The notes under the pieces are model-generated. The model searched no databases. It worked only from the letters and a program-made list of their open reading frames with translations, and was not told the DNA's origin. A stretch of DNA of 64,000 bases from Leptobrachium leishanense (taxonomy: Eukaryota > Chordata > Amphibia > Anura > Megophryidae). Below are positions 42,766-55,014 of this stretch, piece after piece. The translations under genes were made by a program, and so were the position numbers. The stretch's first letter is position 1; each line of letters starts with the position of its first letter. The stretch is taken from NCBI GenBank assembly GCA_009667805.1, contig CM019064.1, positions 268,627,662 through 268,691,661 of the forward strand, read 5' to 3'.

Positions 42766-43095
42766 TTAACCCGTTCACTACTGCGTTTTCCATAAGATAA
42801 GTGGCTTTATGGAAAATCCCTTTTTTTTTTTTTTTAACACAAACCTGACTTGAATTCTATATTCACCTCTCTGGACTGCATTATCTGAGGCCTCTCACGC
42901 CAAAAAAATGATTTTGTTGTCTCACGTAAACTCACTCAAGTCTCCATTGAGTCCTAAAGGACTCAAATAGGGATACCTGCAGGGGCGGCACTGCCCGTAT
43001 CTATTACTAGTTCCCTAATATTAGGAGTTGAGCTTCTAACACATTGGATCACTCGTAATAGAGCTGGTAATGGGTAGCAGCAAATGGTTAATGGC
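42766..43095. repeat. Possible TTAA-bounded MITE
   Basis: TTAACCCGTTCACTA at the left and GCAAATGGTTAA at the right suggest a decayed TTAA element. The interior shows no family text. Weak. Confidence 0.25.
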
Positions 43096-43099
43096 TCCC

Positions 43100-44780
43100 A
43101 CCTACTGTTGTCATCATCATCAGCTCCTTATCTACTGCCTTGTGTCATGGCTGCAAAAAGTGCAATCTGCCTTCACTGTTGGTGAAAAAGTTATAAATCT
43201 CTAACACATGTGATGCGATGTATCTTTAAATCGCCACATTTCTTTACCATAGATGGATGCTTCAGCTTTCTATTTTGAATCTGTTCCATGAAAAAATAAG
43301 TGGTTACAATTTAACTAACAGGAATTAGAAATACTCGGCTTTACGGCTACATTTGAATGGCTGTCAACTTCCCATCTCCCTACGACCCCGCGCTTTTGTT
43401 GTAAAATGCAGCAGATTTTCTGCCACAGAAATATTGATGCAGAAGGTAATTTTGCATTGAGTTTTAAAATTGGCTTTAATTAACATTTTTCACATGCTGG
43501 CTTGATACCAGCGTTTTTTTTTCCTCTTCCAACATTTTGTGTTCTTTTCAAAGCTTTGAAAGTAATTTTGAACTGCATAGATTTATTCTTTAATGTATAA
43601 TTTTTACTCATTATTGCATTCATCAGCTTTATAATAGATGATCACACAAAATGCCATTGGTGATAAAGCAGATTTTTACTCCATTTTACTGTGGCTCTTT
43701 TATCTGGATTTACTCACTTCTTGTAGAGAAGTTAAGGTTTACAACAATGGCGGCTGACGTTTTAAGTGGGGGATGGGGTGCTAGGCTTCACCCACATACT
43801 CCATAACTCCATTAATCAGTTGTTAAAATAAATATATATAACGAGAAGGGAAAATGTTTTAAAACCATTACTGTAAATATTTACCTTCGTATTTCCTACG
43901 ACACACAACTTTCACATGCTAATGGAAAAATAAGTGAAAAGTGCTTCCCTGCACTATGCAGAATTCATGTACTGGAGGGAATCACACTCTTAGCATAGTT
44001 GCCAACAGTTCTTGGGTTTAATTGTACCAGACCTCTGTCCTGAGGTTTGAGTCTTTTTATAGTGGATGAATTACTGTAAGTTTAGAGTTCCAGGACAATT
44101 AACCCCTGGGACATCAAGCGCAAACCAGGAAGCTATCAAGTCGTAACTGCCTTGGTGAATCCATTTCGTCCTGCAGAGCATAAATTGAACATACGTCAGG
44201 GAAACACTAGATATCAGTTTACTAGCTAAGACCATGTGCACGTTTACACAGGTTCCAATGATTCCATGCCAGTACATAAATACGGTGTGTGTAATATATA
44301 TATATATATATATCTACGTTGTGATGAACGTCTCTGACTTGTGTTGTACATTTTTACATATTCGCTGGCTCTCTTTGAGGCGTACTAAATACCTTTTAAA
44401 TGACCTGTTATGAATATACACGGTCCCTGGTTGTTTTGATGCTCTATCAGCAACTCTGTTCTGTGTCTTTTGTATTCTTATGGACTACACTATTCTGCTC
44501 AGCCAAGTAGAACTGACCATTAATGGTGGCTGAGCATCATGTGAGATCTGTTCCATTAAATAAATATTGGCACATAATAATTTCTACGCATGTAACTTTA
44601 ACCTCCCTTGTTCTAAACTATAGTTCACTTCTAAGCTTTCTTAAAGTAATTCTGGGCTTAACAAAGTCCAACCCAAGAACCTAGATGTGCTTTGCATACC
44701 TGTTAACTCTTTTCACAGTGAGCTCTAATTTACATAGTGATGGCATCAGAAGTGATGTCACTTTAAGTGGTCTCCCATAA
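43100..44780. other. Repeat-poor intron sequence
   Basis: No element ends apart from a (TA) tract at 44296-44312. No coding signature. Confidence 0.4.
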
Positions 44781-44785
44781 ATACA

Positions 44786-45318
44786 CAGGGTAATTCAAAG
44801 AGATCTGAATGGCTGGAGAAAGGTAACGAACGCTGAAAATCAGCGTTCGGTTGCCTTTCTTGGCCATTCGGCTATCCAGAGAGCAGGCAATTCGCCAAAT
44901 CCTGACGAATTGCCTGCACATACGGTGCCTGTTCGAGGCAGTGAAATCCCCATAAAAAAGCACTGCTTCGGCTATTCAGAGAACACAAACCAGCAGTGAA
45001 AGGTTCCCCTAATGCCCTGCCATTTGGTGGTTTAATTCGGCATGTTTATTCCGGCGAATCCCATAGACTTCAATGTTAAAAATATTCCCGTTTTAATTCA
45101 ATATCTAATAAACCGTTCATTATTAAATTCTGCAGTAAAGAGTCTTTTTTATTTATAGGTTTTGTTTTAGGATATTTTGAGCATTTTTGGGGACCCTGTG
45201 GTGCTTGCTGAATACACCGCAGGGTCGCCGAAATGGGATCGACAAAATGAACCGAATTGAAGAGAACAAAAAGTCACCGACTGTGCGGTGACTTTTCGAT
45301 TCTCTTTGAATAACCCTG
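44786..45318. mobile_element. MITE family B, reference copy
   Basis: 533 bp from CAGGGTAATTCAAAGAG to CTCTTTGAATAACCCTG, with ACA on both flanks (44783-44785 and 45319-45321). Sub-terminal palindromes are AACGCTGAAAATCAGCGTT and CACCGACTGTGCGGTG. The interior includes AATATTCCCGTTTTAATTC. No coding capacity. Confidence 0.7.
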
Positions 45319-45324
45319 ACAGTG

Positions 45325-46260
45325 TTACCAAGCCAACATTTTGCAATCACTTATATAAAATTAGGGAATTTATGTAGCTCAGGTCTCGCGCAGTAAAAAT
45401 GTTGACATCTAAACTGGCGTCCGTCGCAGCGTTGTGACACTGCAACGGGGCCAGTCACACGCATGTGCACGCTTGTGTGCGCGCACGAAATGCTCACGCA
45501 ACAAGCGTCCATTATCAAAGCCTCCCTGTCGATGCGCTAGGACGCGCGTTGACGGGGCTGCAAAGCACGATCCTCCATAGGCGGATCGCGCTTTGCAGCG
45601 CTGAGCGCACTGAGCTTCTCACAGATGTTGCTTTCGCTCTCCAAACTGCAAGTGTCAAGCATCTGAGGGGTCCCCCAGCACCAAGCCTGGAATAACCAGA
45701 GCTATGATCAAAGGCTATGGGGGGCATTTTGTTTGTCGCTGAAGGAACTCAAAGTTCTGCCCCCCCCCCCCCATCAACCAATTTCAAATAAACTGGAGCA
45801 TAAATATGAAGCTAAGGCAAATTTTCACATACTATCGGGAAAAATGTAATTGGAACAAAAGCAATGGGATTTATTATAGTTTGGGGACTCTTTGCCAGGA
45901 GTTCTATTGATTTTCAGTTCTGTTATACACCCACACCCCGCACACAACAAATATATTAGTCTTCTAAAGAACGGAGAGAAATGTTGCACCCTCAATCTGC
46001 TGCCCTATTCCGAGGCCTGAATGGTTTTTGCAGGGTATATTCTTGCAGAGGCCTATCTGTTAGTCACTATCTGCTCCCCTCCTCTTTTGTGTCTGGTACT
46101 TTATGGAATGGCGCCTGCTCTCTCGCTTTTCTCTCCCCTCCCATGGGCAAATGGATGCTTGTTTTCTAAGTAATTGTACCTGCTTGGAGATGCATTAAAG
46201 TCATTCCTTGTTCAGACCAGCTGTGAGTCACATCTGCTCTTTGGGGAAAGTTGTAGTCAC
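45325..46260. other. Intron sequence with a GC-rich island
   Basis: 45385-45640 is CpG-rich (GCGCGCACGAAATGC, and an inverted pair TGCAAAGCACGATCCTCC / GGCGGATCGCGCTTTGCAG), probably a MITE remnant. The rest is unrecognised. Confidence 0.35.
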
Positions 46261-46267
46261 TTATTGG

Positions 46268-46960
46268 GGACATCTAAGGGTTCGTTGCCTTGGTGTCACT
46301 TTCGATTCTAACCTAACGTTCTCTCCCCACGTCCAGACAGTGACCAAATCCTCTTACTATCAACTCAAGAACATTGCCCGTGTCCTCCCCTTTCTGACAC
46401 AAGATACCGCAAAAGTGCTGGTTCATGCTCCTGTCATTTCATGACTTGATTAGTGCAACTCGCTCCTTATTGGCCTCCCCAACTCCCGTATCGCCCCTTT
46501 GCAATCTGTAATGAATGCAGGGACAAGGCTTATTTTTCTCATCAGACGCACCTCACGTACCCCCCCCCCTGCCAGTTCCTCCATTGGCTTCCTGTACATT
46601 CCAGGATACAGTTTAAAATACTGATGCTCACGTTCAAATCACTCAATAACTAAACCCCTCCCTACATGTCTTCCTTACTCCGCAAGCACGGCCCATCTCC
46701 TCCTGTCATCTGTCTACACACCACTATCAGCTATTGCCTCCAAGACTTCTTAAGGGCAGTTCCGGTCCTGTGGACTGACTTGCCTCGTCCCATCGAACTC
46801 TCCCCTGATCTTCAGGCCTTCAAGAAATCCCTCAAAACCCATCTCTTCAGATTAGCGTACCACATCACTGATGCAACTCCTCCCTCTGCTCACCTACTCA
46901 CACAGGCTTGAAGCTGCTTCTATGGCCCCACCATTCCCAAACCACTGGCACTAATGATCC
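46268..46960 (+). mobile_element. L2/CR1-like LINE, thumb region only
   Basis: RCLGVTFDSNLTFSPHVQTV is followed in successive frames by the YYQLKNIARVLPFL region and a C-terminal FKKSLKTHLFRLAYH. There are frame breaks at about 46440 and 46640. Both the catalytic motif and the 3' tail are missing. Confidence 0.75.
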
Positions 46961-46970
46961 TGCTGTCCAG

Positions 46971-47381
46971 TAAAGTGGAGAAACGAGCCTCCATAGATCC
47001 GCATAATAGGACAGAGCGAAGCCTGCTATAGAGATAGTTCCCAATAGGATGAGTGACAAGTGAAATTGCAATAGATAAAGGAAAGATTGAGGCCCAAAAT
47101 CAATGCTCGGAGCACTACCAGTTTAGAGCCAAACCCCACGCCCCCAAGATTAACACCAAGCTACAGAGGCTAATTTTTTTTTTTTTATTACAATCAAAAA
47201 CACAATTTGCTTGGGAGTAAGCATTCAAACACTCGATGCATTTCGCCATAAACACTGGCTTCCTCAGGAGCATGCAGGAACTAATGCTCAGTCTGGCAGC
47301 ATAACAAGAAAAAACTCTCTATAGCAGCTTCTCTCTGTCCTATTATGCGGACCCACGAAGGCCCATTTCTTCACTTTGATA
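46971..47381. mobile_element. Palindromic element of unknown class
   Basis: TCCGCATAATAGGACAGAGC...CTGCTATAGAGA (about 46998) pairs with TCTCTATAGCAG...TCTGTCCTATTATGCGGA (47318-47352). The outer ends AGTAAAGTGGAGAAACG and ATTTCTTCACTTTGAT also pair. The centre has a T-run and AATTTGCTTGGGAGTAAGCA. Confidence 0.5.
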
Positions 47382-47384
47382 GGA

Positions 47385-47864
47385 GTTGACAGAATTTAGG
47401 TTCTTTTGTATCCCATATGAGACTTATCTAGGTGCACCTAGTACCCTGTGTGGCATTTATTACGCTGACTTGAGCCACAGAGACTTTTTATCCTTTCCTT
47501 GGTTTGTCATTATGTTCTGTTTTTTTCATTTCCAATAAAATTTAAATTTTACTTACTATCCATGTTCCAGGGTTACCCCATTTCTGTTGCTGGATATTAA
47601 CTGTCACTATTCCTGCATGGGTTTTCTTTTGTGCTTACACTTATATGGTCTATACTAAAGGCAGATAAATATTTCCAATTGGTAACCTAAATTGGAACAG
47701 CTTTTAACAAATTCCAAATTAGTTATTGGAAAGCCGTCACATGACATTCAATAAACGTATTGGTACTCAGTAGCGTTACTCTTACTCCATAGTAAAAATT
47801 TATCTGTGCATTCCTACTTTTAAGAATGCAAAGTATAGGAGGCGTTAACGTACTGTACAGTAAC
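47385..47864. other. Intron sequence, no recognised element
   Basis: AT-rich non-coding DNA. Nothing recognised. Confidence 0.35.
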
Positions 47865-47868
47865 CTAG

Positions 47869-48923
47869 TGTAGCGCTGTGGTAAAATCTTGCTGTGGCAG
47901 TACCTATTTTTGGCCACAAGATGGAGACTATCGCGATCAGAGATACTGGACATTGGGACTACAATGCCCGGCATGCTTTGCAAGAAGACAGGAAGTGAGT
48001 GGGGACTGGACACTTACATCCTCTGCCTCGTGGAGAAAGTTCCAGAGAGCAGACGCATCGAAGAGATTACGAGAGGGCCTAGGCCAGAGACCAACAGAGA
48101 CCAAGAGAGACCTGTTAGTCCAGAGAAGATCACCCAAGCTGAGAAGACCCGCCGGGATCCAGGCATTGCTGCAGACCGGAAGAATCGAACGGAGAGCAGG
48201 CGGTGAGCTGGAAAAGCTGTGTGGAGTCAGACAACGGACCGGGCCGCTAGTATCCCCAGTCAATCGGGTGGAGAGACGTCCTGGGTCAGCAGAGCCTGAA
48301 GAAATCGTCGGATGAGTGAGAGGCCTCCAAGGCTGTTTTATGATTAAAGGACGCTCTGCTGTTTTCTCTTTAAAGTCCACAGGGCCCCAACTGACTAGTC
48401 GAAGACCTTCCTTTAATAAACTCACTGGCCAGTTGAACAGTACCCGGGTACCACACACACACAATACACTTTTCACATTCTGGGACTTAACCTGTGCAGG
48501 ACTCATTTCCTTCTACGAATCGGAACAAGGGGTTAAAAGATAAAGATACGTTCCGAATATATTTTTCTCTTTTCCGCTGCGCGTTTACCGCAATACGAAG
48601 GGATTGTATGTTTTGGGTTTCGCTACGTGTCCCCTTTTTCTGAACTATCGGGAAATTGCATTGCTTTTATGTTCGGTTGCGAATATTTTATTTTCCGAAA
48701 TACGAAGCCTCGTGTTTCGTTTCTTTTCCGCTACGCGTTTTACCGTGATACGAAAATACTGTAATAATACTTGTGAATACCGTGTCTCAACATCTGCTCA
48801 AATATTTTAGTAAACTATATAAATATAAAAACTCACAACTGTGTTGGAGTATATTTATTCCCTAGTGCGGGGAGACTGACCCGTGGTTCATTTTCAGCGG
48901 CTCCTCCGGGAGTGAGCGCTACA
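47869..48923. mobile_element. Solo LTR, 1.06 kb, copy 2
   Basis: 1,055 bp from TGTAGCGCTGTGG to AGTGAGCGCTACA, closely similar to 10192-11266 along its whole length, including the TTTAATAAACTCACTGG signal. Flanking tetramers CTAG (47865-47868) and CGAG (48924-48927) differ by one base, consistent with a 4-bp duplication. No internal region. Confidence 0.78.
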
Positions 48924-48929
48924 CGAGTG

Positions 48930-49640
48930 CAATATGAGATGCTCGGATCTCTGTTTTAAGACGAAATAAAATTTAAGCCGTTATGCTTTGCAGATCCTAT
49001 TGAGGCCACCTAGCCTGGGATTGCCATGGCATGCGGTTGATCTGGGTCTGTGGGTCCGGTACAGCTGATTTGAGATGTAGTAATAAAGTGATATTGTGGA
49101 CAGCATTTGCATCCCCTACCCTGAATTCCCTGCTACATAAGGGGAATGCATCATAGCAGCTGTGTGGGGAAAAACAAGTGTCTGATTTGTCTAGACTTGT
49201 AAATATTTTTCACAGTAACTTAATTCCTCTGAGGCAACAATACTTTTGGAAGAACATCCTTGTTGCTGTAATCCATTAGCAAATAGTGAACTACCTCTTG
49301 CCATTCTTGCATTAGATTGCTAGCTTTTGGGAGAAGGGTCTGTTAACATTGTCCCATGATATTCATGCAGTAATATACCTGCTTCTCTCGTTATAGCAGC
49401 GTTATGCACTGCTATATTTGCTATTTGTACAGAAATCCTTTTTTTTGATCGTGGGTCAAGTTCTTGAAAAATAAGTGCGGGGAGAAGATTCCTGCCCCCA
49501 GTTAACCATTGGTAGCCATCCATTAAACCAAACGGCCACACTCAAGTTTGATATTAATGCAATATATTGGACTGAGTTTTTAGGGAAAGTGTACAATAAC
49601 AAAATCAGTTTATTGTGACTTAATAAGGAAATATATGATT
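48930..49640. other. Intron sequence, no recognised element
   Basis: Nothing recognised on either strand. Confidence 0.35.
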
Positions 49641-49646
49641 ATGACA

Positions 49647-50713
49647 TCTCCCTTAGACCCGCGGATGTACATGGTACGTCAGCGGGCTCCTAACCTCCCT
49701 CCCGCCGATACTTGCCTCCCACGGCATCTATGGCAAGCTGGAAGCTTGCCTCGCCATTTCTTGGGGGCCGGCAGATCCGATGACGTCATCACGCTGGGTG
49801 ATGACGTCATCGGCAGACGCCGGTAGGGAAAATTCAGGAAGGTGTGGTGGGCTCTTTTTGGAGCCCTCTATCTCCCCAACCATTTAACATACAGTGATGC
49901 TTTTTGCACCGCTGGAAAGTGGAGTCTCCCCTTTTCAATGGTGTATAGCATTAACATCTTTGCTGCCGGATTGCGATTCGGTGCCAATCGGCGCTGATTC
50001 GCAATTCAAACCTGGAGGGGGCTGACATCTTGGATGTCAGCCAAGCCTCCAGGTCCCCCCCCACCCACTGACAACCTCACCATATGTGTGAGGATGTCAG
50101 TGGCCAGTTAACCCCCTAGCTGCCATGTGGAGATAGAGGGATCCTTTGGATCCCATCTCTCTATCCATGGCAGCTAGAGGGTCATATTTGACATCATTGG
50201 AAAGGACTGATCAAGACCAGGTTTGGTGTAAAAATACAATTTTAATTTTTTTTTTTTTTTTTTTTAAATTTTTGTCTTGGGGGTTTAGCTAAAAGGACCT
50301 AGGTTGTCATCTAAAAATAATGAGCTCAGCGCACATAGGTGAACTGGCTCAGCAGTTAAGGGGTTAAAAAGCGGAAAAATGTAAAAATTGGGTATTTCTA
50401 TTCTCAGGACAACATTTTGCAACTATTTAGCCGGGTTTTCTCTTGTTTGTAGATTTTGGGGATTAAATTACGAAAAAGTGTTGTTTTTTATCATATTTAA
50501 TATCTATTTTTTATAGTAAATTATAAGATATGATGGAAATAATGGTATTTTTAGAAAGTCCATTTAATGGCGGGAAAAACTGGGTATAATATGTGTGGGT
50601 TGCATAAACGAGTAAGAGGAAAATTTGACCTAAACACGAACAGCGTAGAAACGTAAAAACAGCAGCGGGCACTAAAGGACAGATTTGTGTAAAACCGCCC
50701 GGTCCCTAAGGGG
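49647..50713. mobile_element. TTAA-type MITE, long copy
   Basis: The right end GGTCCCTAAGGGG is followed by TTAA (50714-50717), and the left end resembles its complement (CTCCCTTAGACCCGCGG). Internal GATGACGTCATC palindromes (about 49779 and 49799) and a T-run (50250-50264). The left TTAA is not preserved. Confidence 0.5.
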
Positions 50714-50924
50714 TTAAAGAGTTACATGATCTTTATGTGTCATATGTGCTTATATATAATTTATAAAACTTAACCATTAGGTTACTCTTTATATAATATC
50801 TTTATCTTTTTGCATTAATTGTCTGAAAATAAATTTATAGTTACATGAGTTATTTAGTGTGGTTTGTGACTGTGGATACAATTTCATTAACAAAGTTGTT
50901 TTTTTTTTTTGCTATTTTTATCCG

Positions 50925-51262
50925 TCAGATAAATTTGCAGCTTTATCCGGGTAATCCTCGGAATTCAGTCCACTGTAACCTGCTGAAAACCCAAGAAAAG
51001 CGGAGGAGTACCCAGAGGCGTTTGGATATTTTGCAGATTACCCGGATAAAGTCAGATGTTTCGTTGCACATCACGCTTTATCCAGCAACACTAGGGTAAT
51101 GTGCGAATTACCCGGTTAAAAGAGTGCAGGAAACCGGAGTACCCAGAGGCCTCTGCATACTTTGCAGATTACCCGGGTAAAGTCCGAAATTTCTTTTCGC
51201 TTTAGACTTTTGCTAATGATGCCTGGGTAATGTCAGGATTACCCGGGTAATCCTAGGGTTAA
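50925..51262. repeat. Tandem duplication rich in TTACCCGGGTAA motifs
   Basis: Two diverged units about 131 bp apart start at GAGTACCCAGAGGC (51006 and 51138). Each carries TTTGCAGATTACCCGG(A/G)TAAAGTC. GGATTACCCGGGTAATCC at 51237-51254 is an 18-bp perfect palindrome. Six or more TTACCC or GGGTAA half-motifs occur. The class is not known. Confidence 0.6.
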
Positions 51263-51269
51263 AGCCCGA

Positions 51270-53040
51270 ACTGCGGTTAATCTTAATATATATATAAGGG
51301 TTGTGGTGAAGGACTAAAAGTGAGATAAAAAGCCTCCACACTATAATAAGTGTGTTTATTATTGCAGAAGCCACTTGCACATCACAGCAATTCAATGAAT
51401 TGCATCCCAGAGCTCCTGTGCCACATTCCCCATATGCAGCAAGGAACTCTGGGTAGGATATGCAAATGACCTCTGTCCCACTTTTATGCATCCTGGATCT
51501 GTAATTACACAGAACCCTAAAATCAATGCTATGCCACACCGTGGCTTTGTAGCAGAGATAAGGTTTATGCAACTGGTCAAAACCATATATTAGGTGTGTG
51601 TAGTTTTTTTTTGGGGATTTGTGATGTGTTTATAATGGTTCAATCATCATATCATACTTGCCTTTTCACAGCGAAGAGGACGGTGCAATCTGACACAACT
51701 TCCTGCCAGGAGTAGAGTGAGACTGGAAACAAGAGTTCCTAGTCTTCCTTCGCAATTCCTCCGGCACTGCATGATCTTCCAAGATCTCGCGCAAAGCTTG
51801 TGGCCGGGATGTGCAAAGGTCTATGGAGTCCTTTGGCCTCCACAAGCTGAAAGTCGCAGTGGCGCGCTGAACCGCTGCCAGTATTCATTCAGGGTGGCGA
51901 GGCCTTGGAATACAATGGTAAAATGGAGACGGTAAGGGAGAATCTGCAGACGCAGATTTTTCTGCTTACTGTCTCCATTTTACCGTCAAGTATATGTATT
52001 TCCAGAATATCTGGAACAAAGGTTTCTAATCCCTGCAATTTTTCATGCTCCCTTTTTAATCCTCCGAATTACCTTAGTTTTAATGCATTTGGACCTTTTT
52101 TTGACTTTTTATAGTATGATGACATGTAATTCTAATCTGGTTTATATAACATTTGACTGTTAATTGCAGTAAAGTATAAAATACACAGGAAAAAAACAAA
52201 TTCAAAGGGAAAATTTAACATGGAAAGTTAGAGTAACGATTTGTTATGTGAGTTAGAGAGATCACCTTTTCAATGTTTCCAGTGACATATTTTTCCACAG
52301 TGCAAAAAAAAATAAAGTCAAAGCCGTGTGTCTTTCGCTTTATTCTGGTGACGCAATAATATGTTTTGGCTCATTACAAGAGAGCTGTCATATCAACTTG
52401 CCCAAGGAAATCAATATTATTTGGGGGTTGGTGACTAATATCTGGACTAACCTTTGTAAAGTTTAAGCAAACGAGACTCTGTGCTACCTACTGTGTTATC
52501 AAAATAACTATGCAGAACAATGTGTTCTGTCACTAAAACCAAAAGTTTCAATAGTTTCAGTGGAGCCAAAAGCCAACTCGAATATACTTAGCGTGTATAT
52601 ATTGCATTATGCTAAATTTACAGGCATGCACAGCACAAAGCATTAGACTGTGCTTATAAACTATAAAGTCACAAAGTTTTTGTGCTCTGTAGCATAAACC
52701 AAAAAAATGCTCAAATGATAAATGGGACTTAAATGGTGGACCAGCAGGACCAATTCGTTCTGCCCCCCCCCTTTTGTGCATGCCTATGGCTACTATATAA
52801 TCTTTCTCTCTTCTTTCCCGGCCTATTGCTGTTTTGTGAGCATGTCCCTATTTTATCGACAGTTGACATTTTAAATGTGCAGACATGTGACGTATTTCAG
52901 TGTGAGAATTTGAAGTAAAGTGTATGCTTCTTGTTCGTAAACCTTGGAAGGTGCCAAGCAGGGTACGTAGAGACATGAGCTCCCTCAGTATTCTGTGTTA
53001 TGCAAAACTTTTGCAGTCACTTTCTTAATAGGAATTTATA
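51270..53040. other. Intron sequence with one hairpin
   Basis: At 51918-51985, TGGTAAAATGGAGACGGTAA pairs with TACTGTCTCCATTTTACC. A minus-strand octamer ATTTGCAT lies near 51461. Otherwise no element or coding signature recognised. Confidence 0.4.
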
Positions 53041-53045
53041 GGTAA

Positions 53046-53451
53046 GGCTAACGCAGTATTAACGTGCGTTTAGCCGCACTAAATCACGGCCGTGCTAGCA
53101 GCAGATGACGTCCAATGCCGGGCAGCATACGAAGAACGGCCGCACGAAAGTGCGGCCGCGCAACGCAAGTGGCAAACTAAAGCATTTTTTCGAGAACGTC
53201 AAACCGCTAGTACTGACGTACAGAGTGCGCTGCGGCGTTATGTGTGTGTGATTATGAGACGTCAGACGCTGCTAATGTCCGGCCAACATAATGTCCAGAC
53301 GCAAAAAGTGTTTTATTTGATCCATACAAAATCACGGACGAAAATGCGCATCGTATGACCGCTATCGCGTATTCCGTGAAAAAATGCATCCATTCGTTCG
53401 AACGCACTTTTTCACTGACGATGCGAAAAATGCGTTAGTCTGACCCTAGCC
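53046..53451 (-). mobile_element. PIF/Harbinger-like MITE, intact copy
   Basis: 406 bp with TAA on both sides (53043-53045 and 53452-53454). The right end GTTAGTCTGACCCTAGCC and the interior (CGGCCAACATAATGTCCAGA, GACCGCTATCGCGTATTCC) show it lies opposite to the copy at 31064. The left end is shortened to GGCTAACGCAG. Confidence 0.75.
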
Positions 53452-53455
53452 TAAG

Positions 53456-54292
53456 GAGAAGAATGTTAAGTTCCTCATTTTACTGAAATTTTGTTCCACA
53501 ACTAGAGTCTACAACAGATAGCCCAGGACCTGATGAATATAGGGGCCAGGTAGCCATGGGCTCCAATAACTGTAACTCTAGAACAATTCTATAAAATTTT
53601 TTACAGTAATGTGTTCTACCAGTACATACCCAATCATATTCTACACAATTTGGCAATGGGTTCTAGTTTTGTTTATTTTCAAAACTTTTCTATCCTGAAC
53701 GTAGAATGCCTTGTGTAGCATATGGAGCTGGTTATGGCATAGTGTGGAATATTGAGACGACATGGCTTCTTCTTGGAAGAAATTTTACAATTTTTGTTTC
53801 TAGCAAAAGCCAAAACAATTGTACCATGACAATCGAGCACTTCCTTCCTTCCTTCTGCCTGACATCTGCGCTCCTCAGTTACATCTTTCCTAGATAGGTT
53901 TTGTTAGCGTTGAGGTTAAATTGAATTAAGTGTTTAGTGGCTTGTACTAAATATCAAATGCTTATTTCACCGTAAGCAAATCATAGATCAGTATTATTAA
54001 ATGGCTACAGCCTCTTCTAAATTTCAGCAGAAAAATAATGTTCTGTAAATTCCAGCAGGACTATATAATAGTTTTGGGGTAATCCTGCAATGATTATATT
54101 AGATCTAGCCCGAGCGAATACCAGATGTAAAGGACTATAATCCTTTAAGAAGGGCAAATGTCTAAATGTCCTCTAGTGCTACTCTACCAGTGTTTGAGAA
54201 GACGTGACTTCCCACCAATAAAATGTTTGGGACATTACAATTTCTGGCCCTCTCCTGGAGGTGTTCTCTAGTCTCCTGATTCTGCAGATTAT
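53456..54292. other. Intron sequence, no recognised element
   Basis: Non-coding, no terminal repeats. Short frames without domains. Confidence 0.35.
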
Positions 54293-54300
54293 CATTAAAG

Positions 54301-54433
54301 CAGGGGTGCCCAACATTGGCCCTCCAGATGTTTTGAAATTACAATTCCCAAAAAAGCTCAGTCAATCTAATGAGTGACTATCATGGGAGATGTAGGTACA
54401 AAACACCTGGAGGGCTATAGTTGAATGCCCCTG
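54301..54433. mobile_element. Small palindromic hAT-type MITE (family C), copy 5
   Basis: 133 bp from CAGGGGTGCCCAACATTGG to GTTGAATGCCCCTG. The arms GGCCCTCCAGATGTTTTGAA and its complement surround CAGTCAATCTAATGAGTGAC. Flanks CATTAAAG and ATTTTAAG are only partly alike. Confidence 0.7.
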
Positions 54434-54674
54434 ATTTTAAGGTATCATGTGGCTCTTCAGTATCTCCACCCTGGGTTTCTCCCACCCCAAACATAAAATG
54501 TAGGGAAAAATATATACCGCAGGAAGCCCACTGACAATATCTACGCAAGCACAGCTAGAGCTTATGCAGGTAAACCAAATGCCTTTCAAATAGATGCAAA
54601 CAGATGCAGTTACGTAACCCCAGATCCAGCAGCAGCTGATTGACAACCTTCAGAATGGAAGGAAGACCTCCACA

Positions 54675-55010
54675 TTAAAGGGGCGCTCTACTCATCCTGA
54701 CCACTTTAGTTTTAAAGTGCTCCGGGGATTTGCTGAGTGCCTCCCCCCCCCCCCGAATTTCACTAGAGTGGGGGAGCACTTGTCACATCCTGTCCACTTC
54801 AAAACCAAAGCGTCAACAGCAGCCGGGATTTTTTAATTTCCTGGCTACCGGTCACTAGTGACGTCAGCATGTAGAGCGCGTGCCGAAGTCACCCTCTTGG
54901 AGACAGCTCGCTGCCACGATTGGCTGCAGAGAGGCAGTCATTGGATTGAATTGGATCTGGTCATGCATGCAGCTCCGATCCATTGTTTTGCGCAGATAAA
55001 GAGCACACGT
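54675..55010. repeat. TTAAAGGGG-type element, right end unclear
   Basis: TTAAAGGGGCGCTCTACTCA and CTGACCACTTTAGTTTTAAA resemble the text at 12354. GATTGGCTGCAGAGAGGCAG and GCATGCAGCTCCGATCCATT suggest a GC-rich MITE. The right border was not found. Confidence 0.35.
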
Positions 55011-55014
55011 CCTA

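Noticed and set aside
51237..51254. Telomere-like repeat (TTACCC)
   Set aside because: Motifs are palindromic and irregularly spaced, not head-to-tail six-base arrays.
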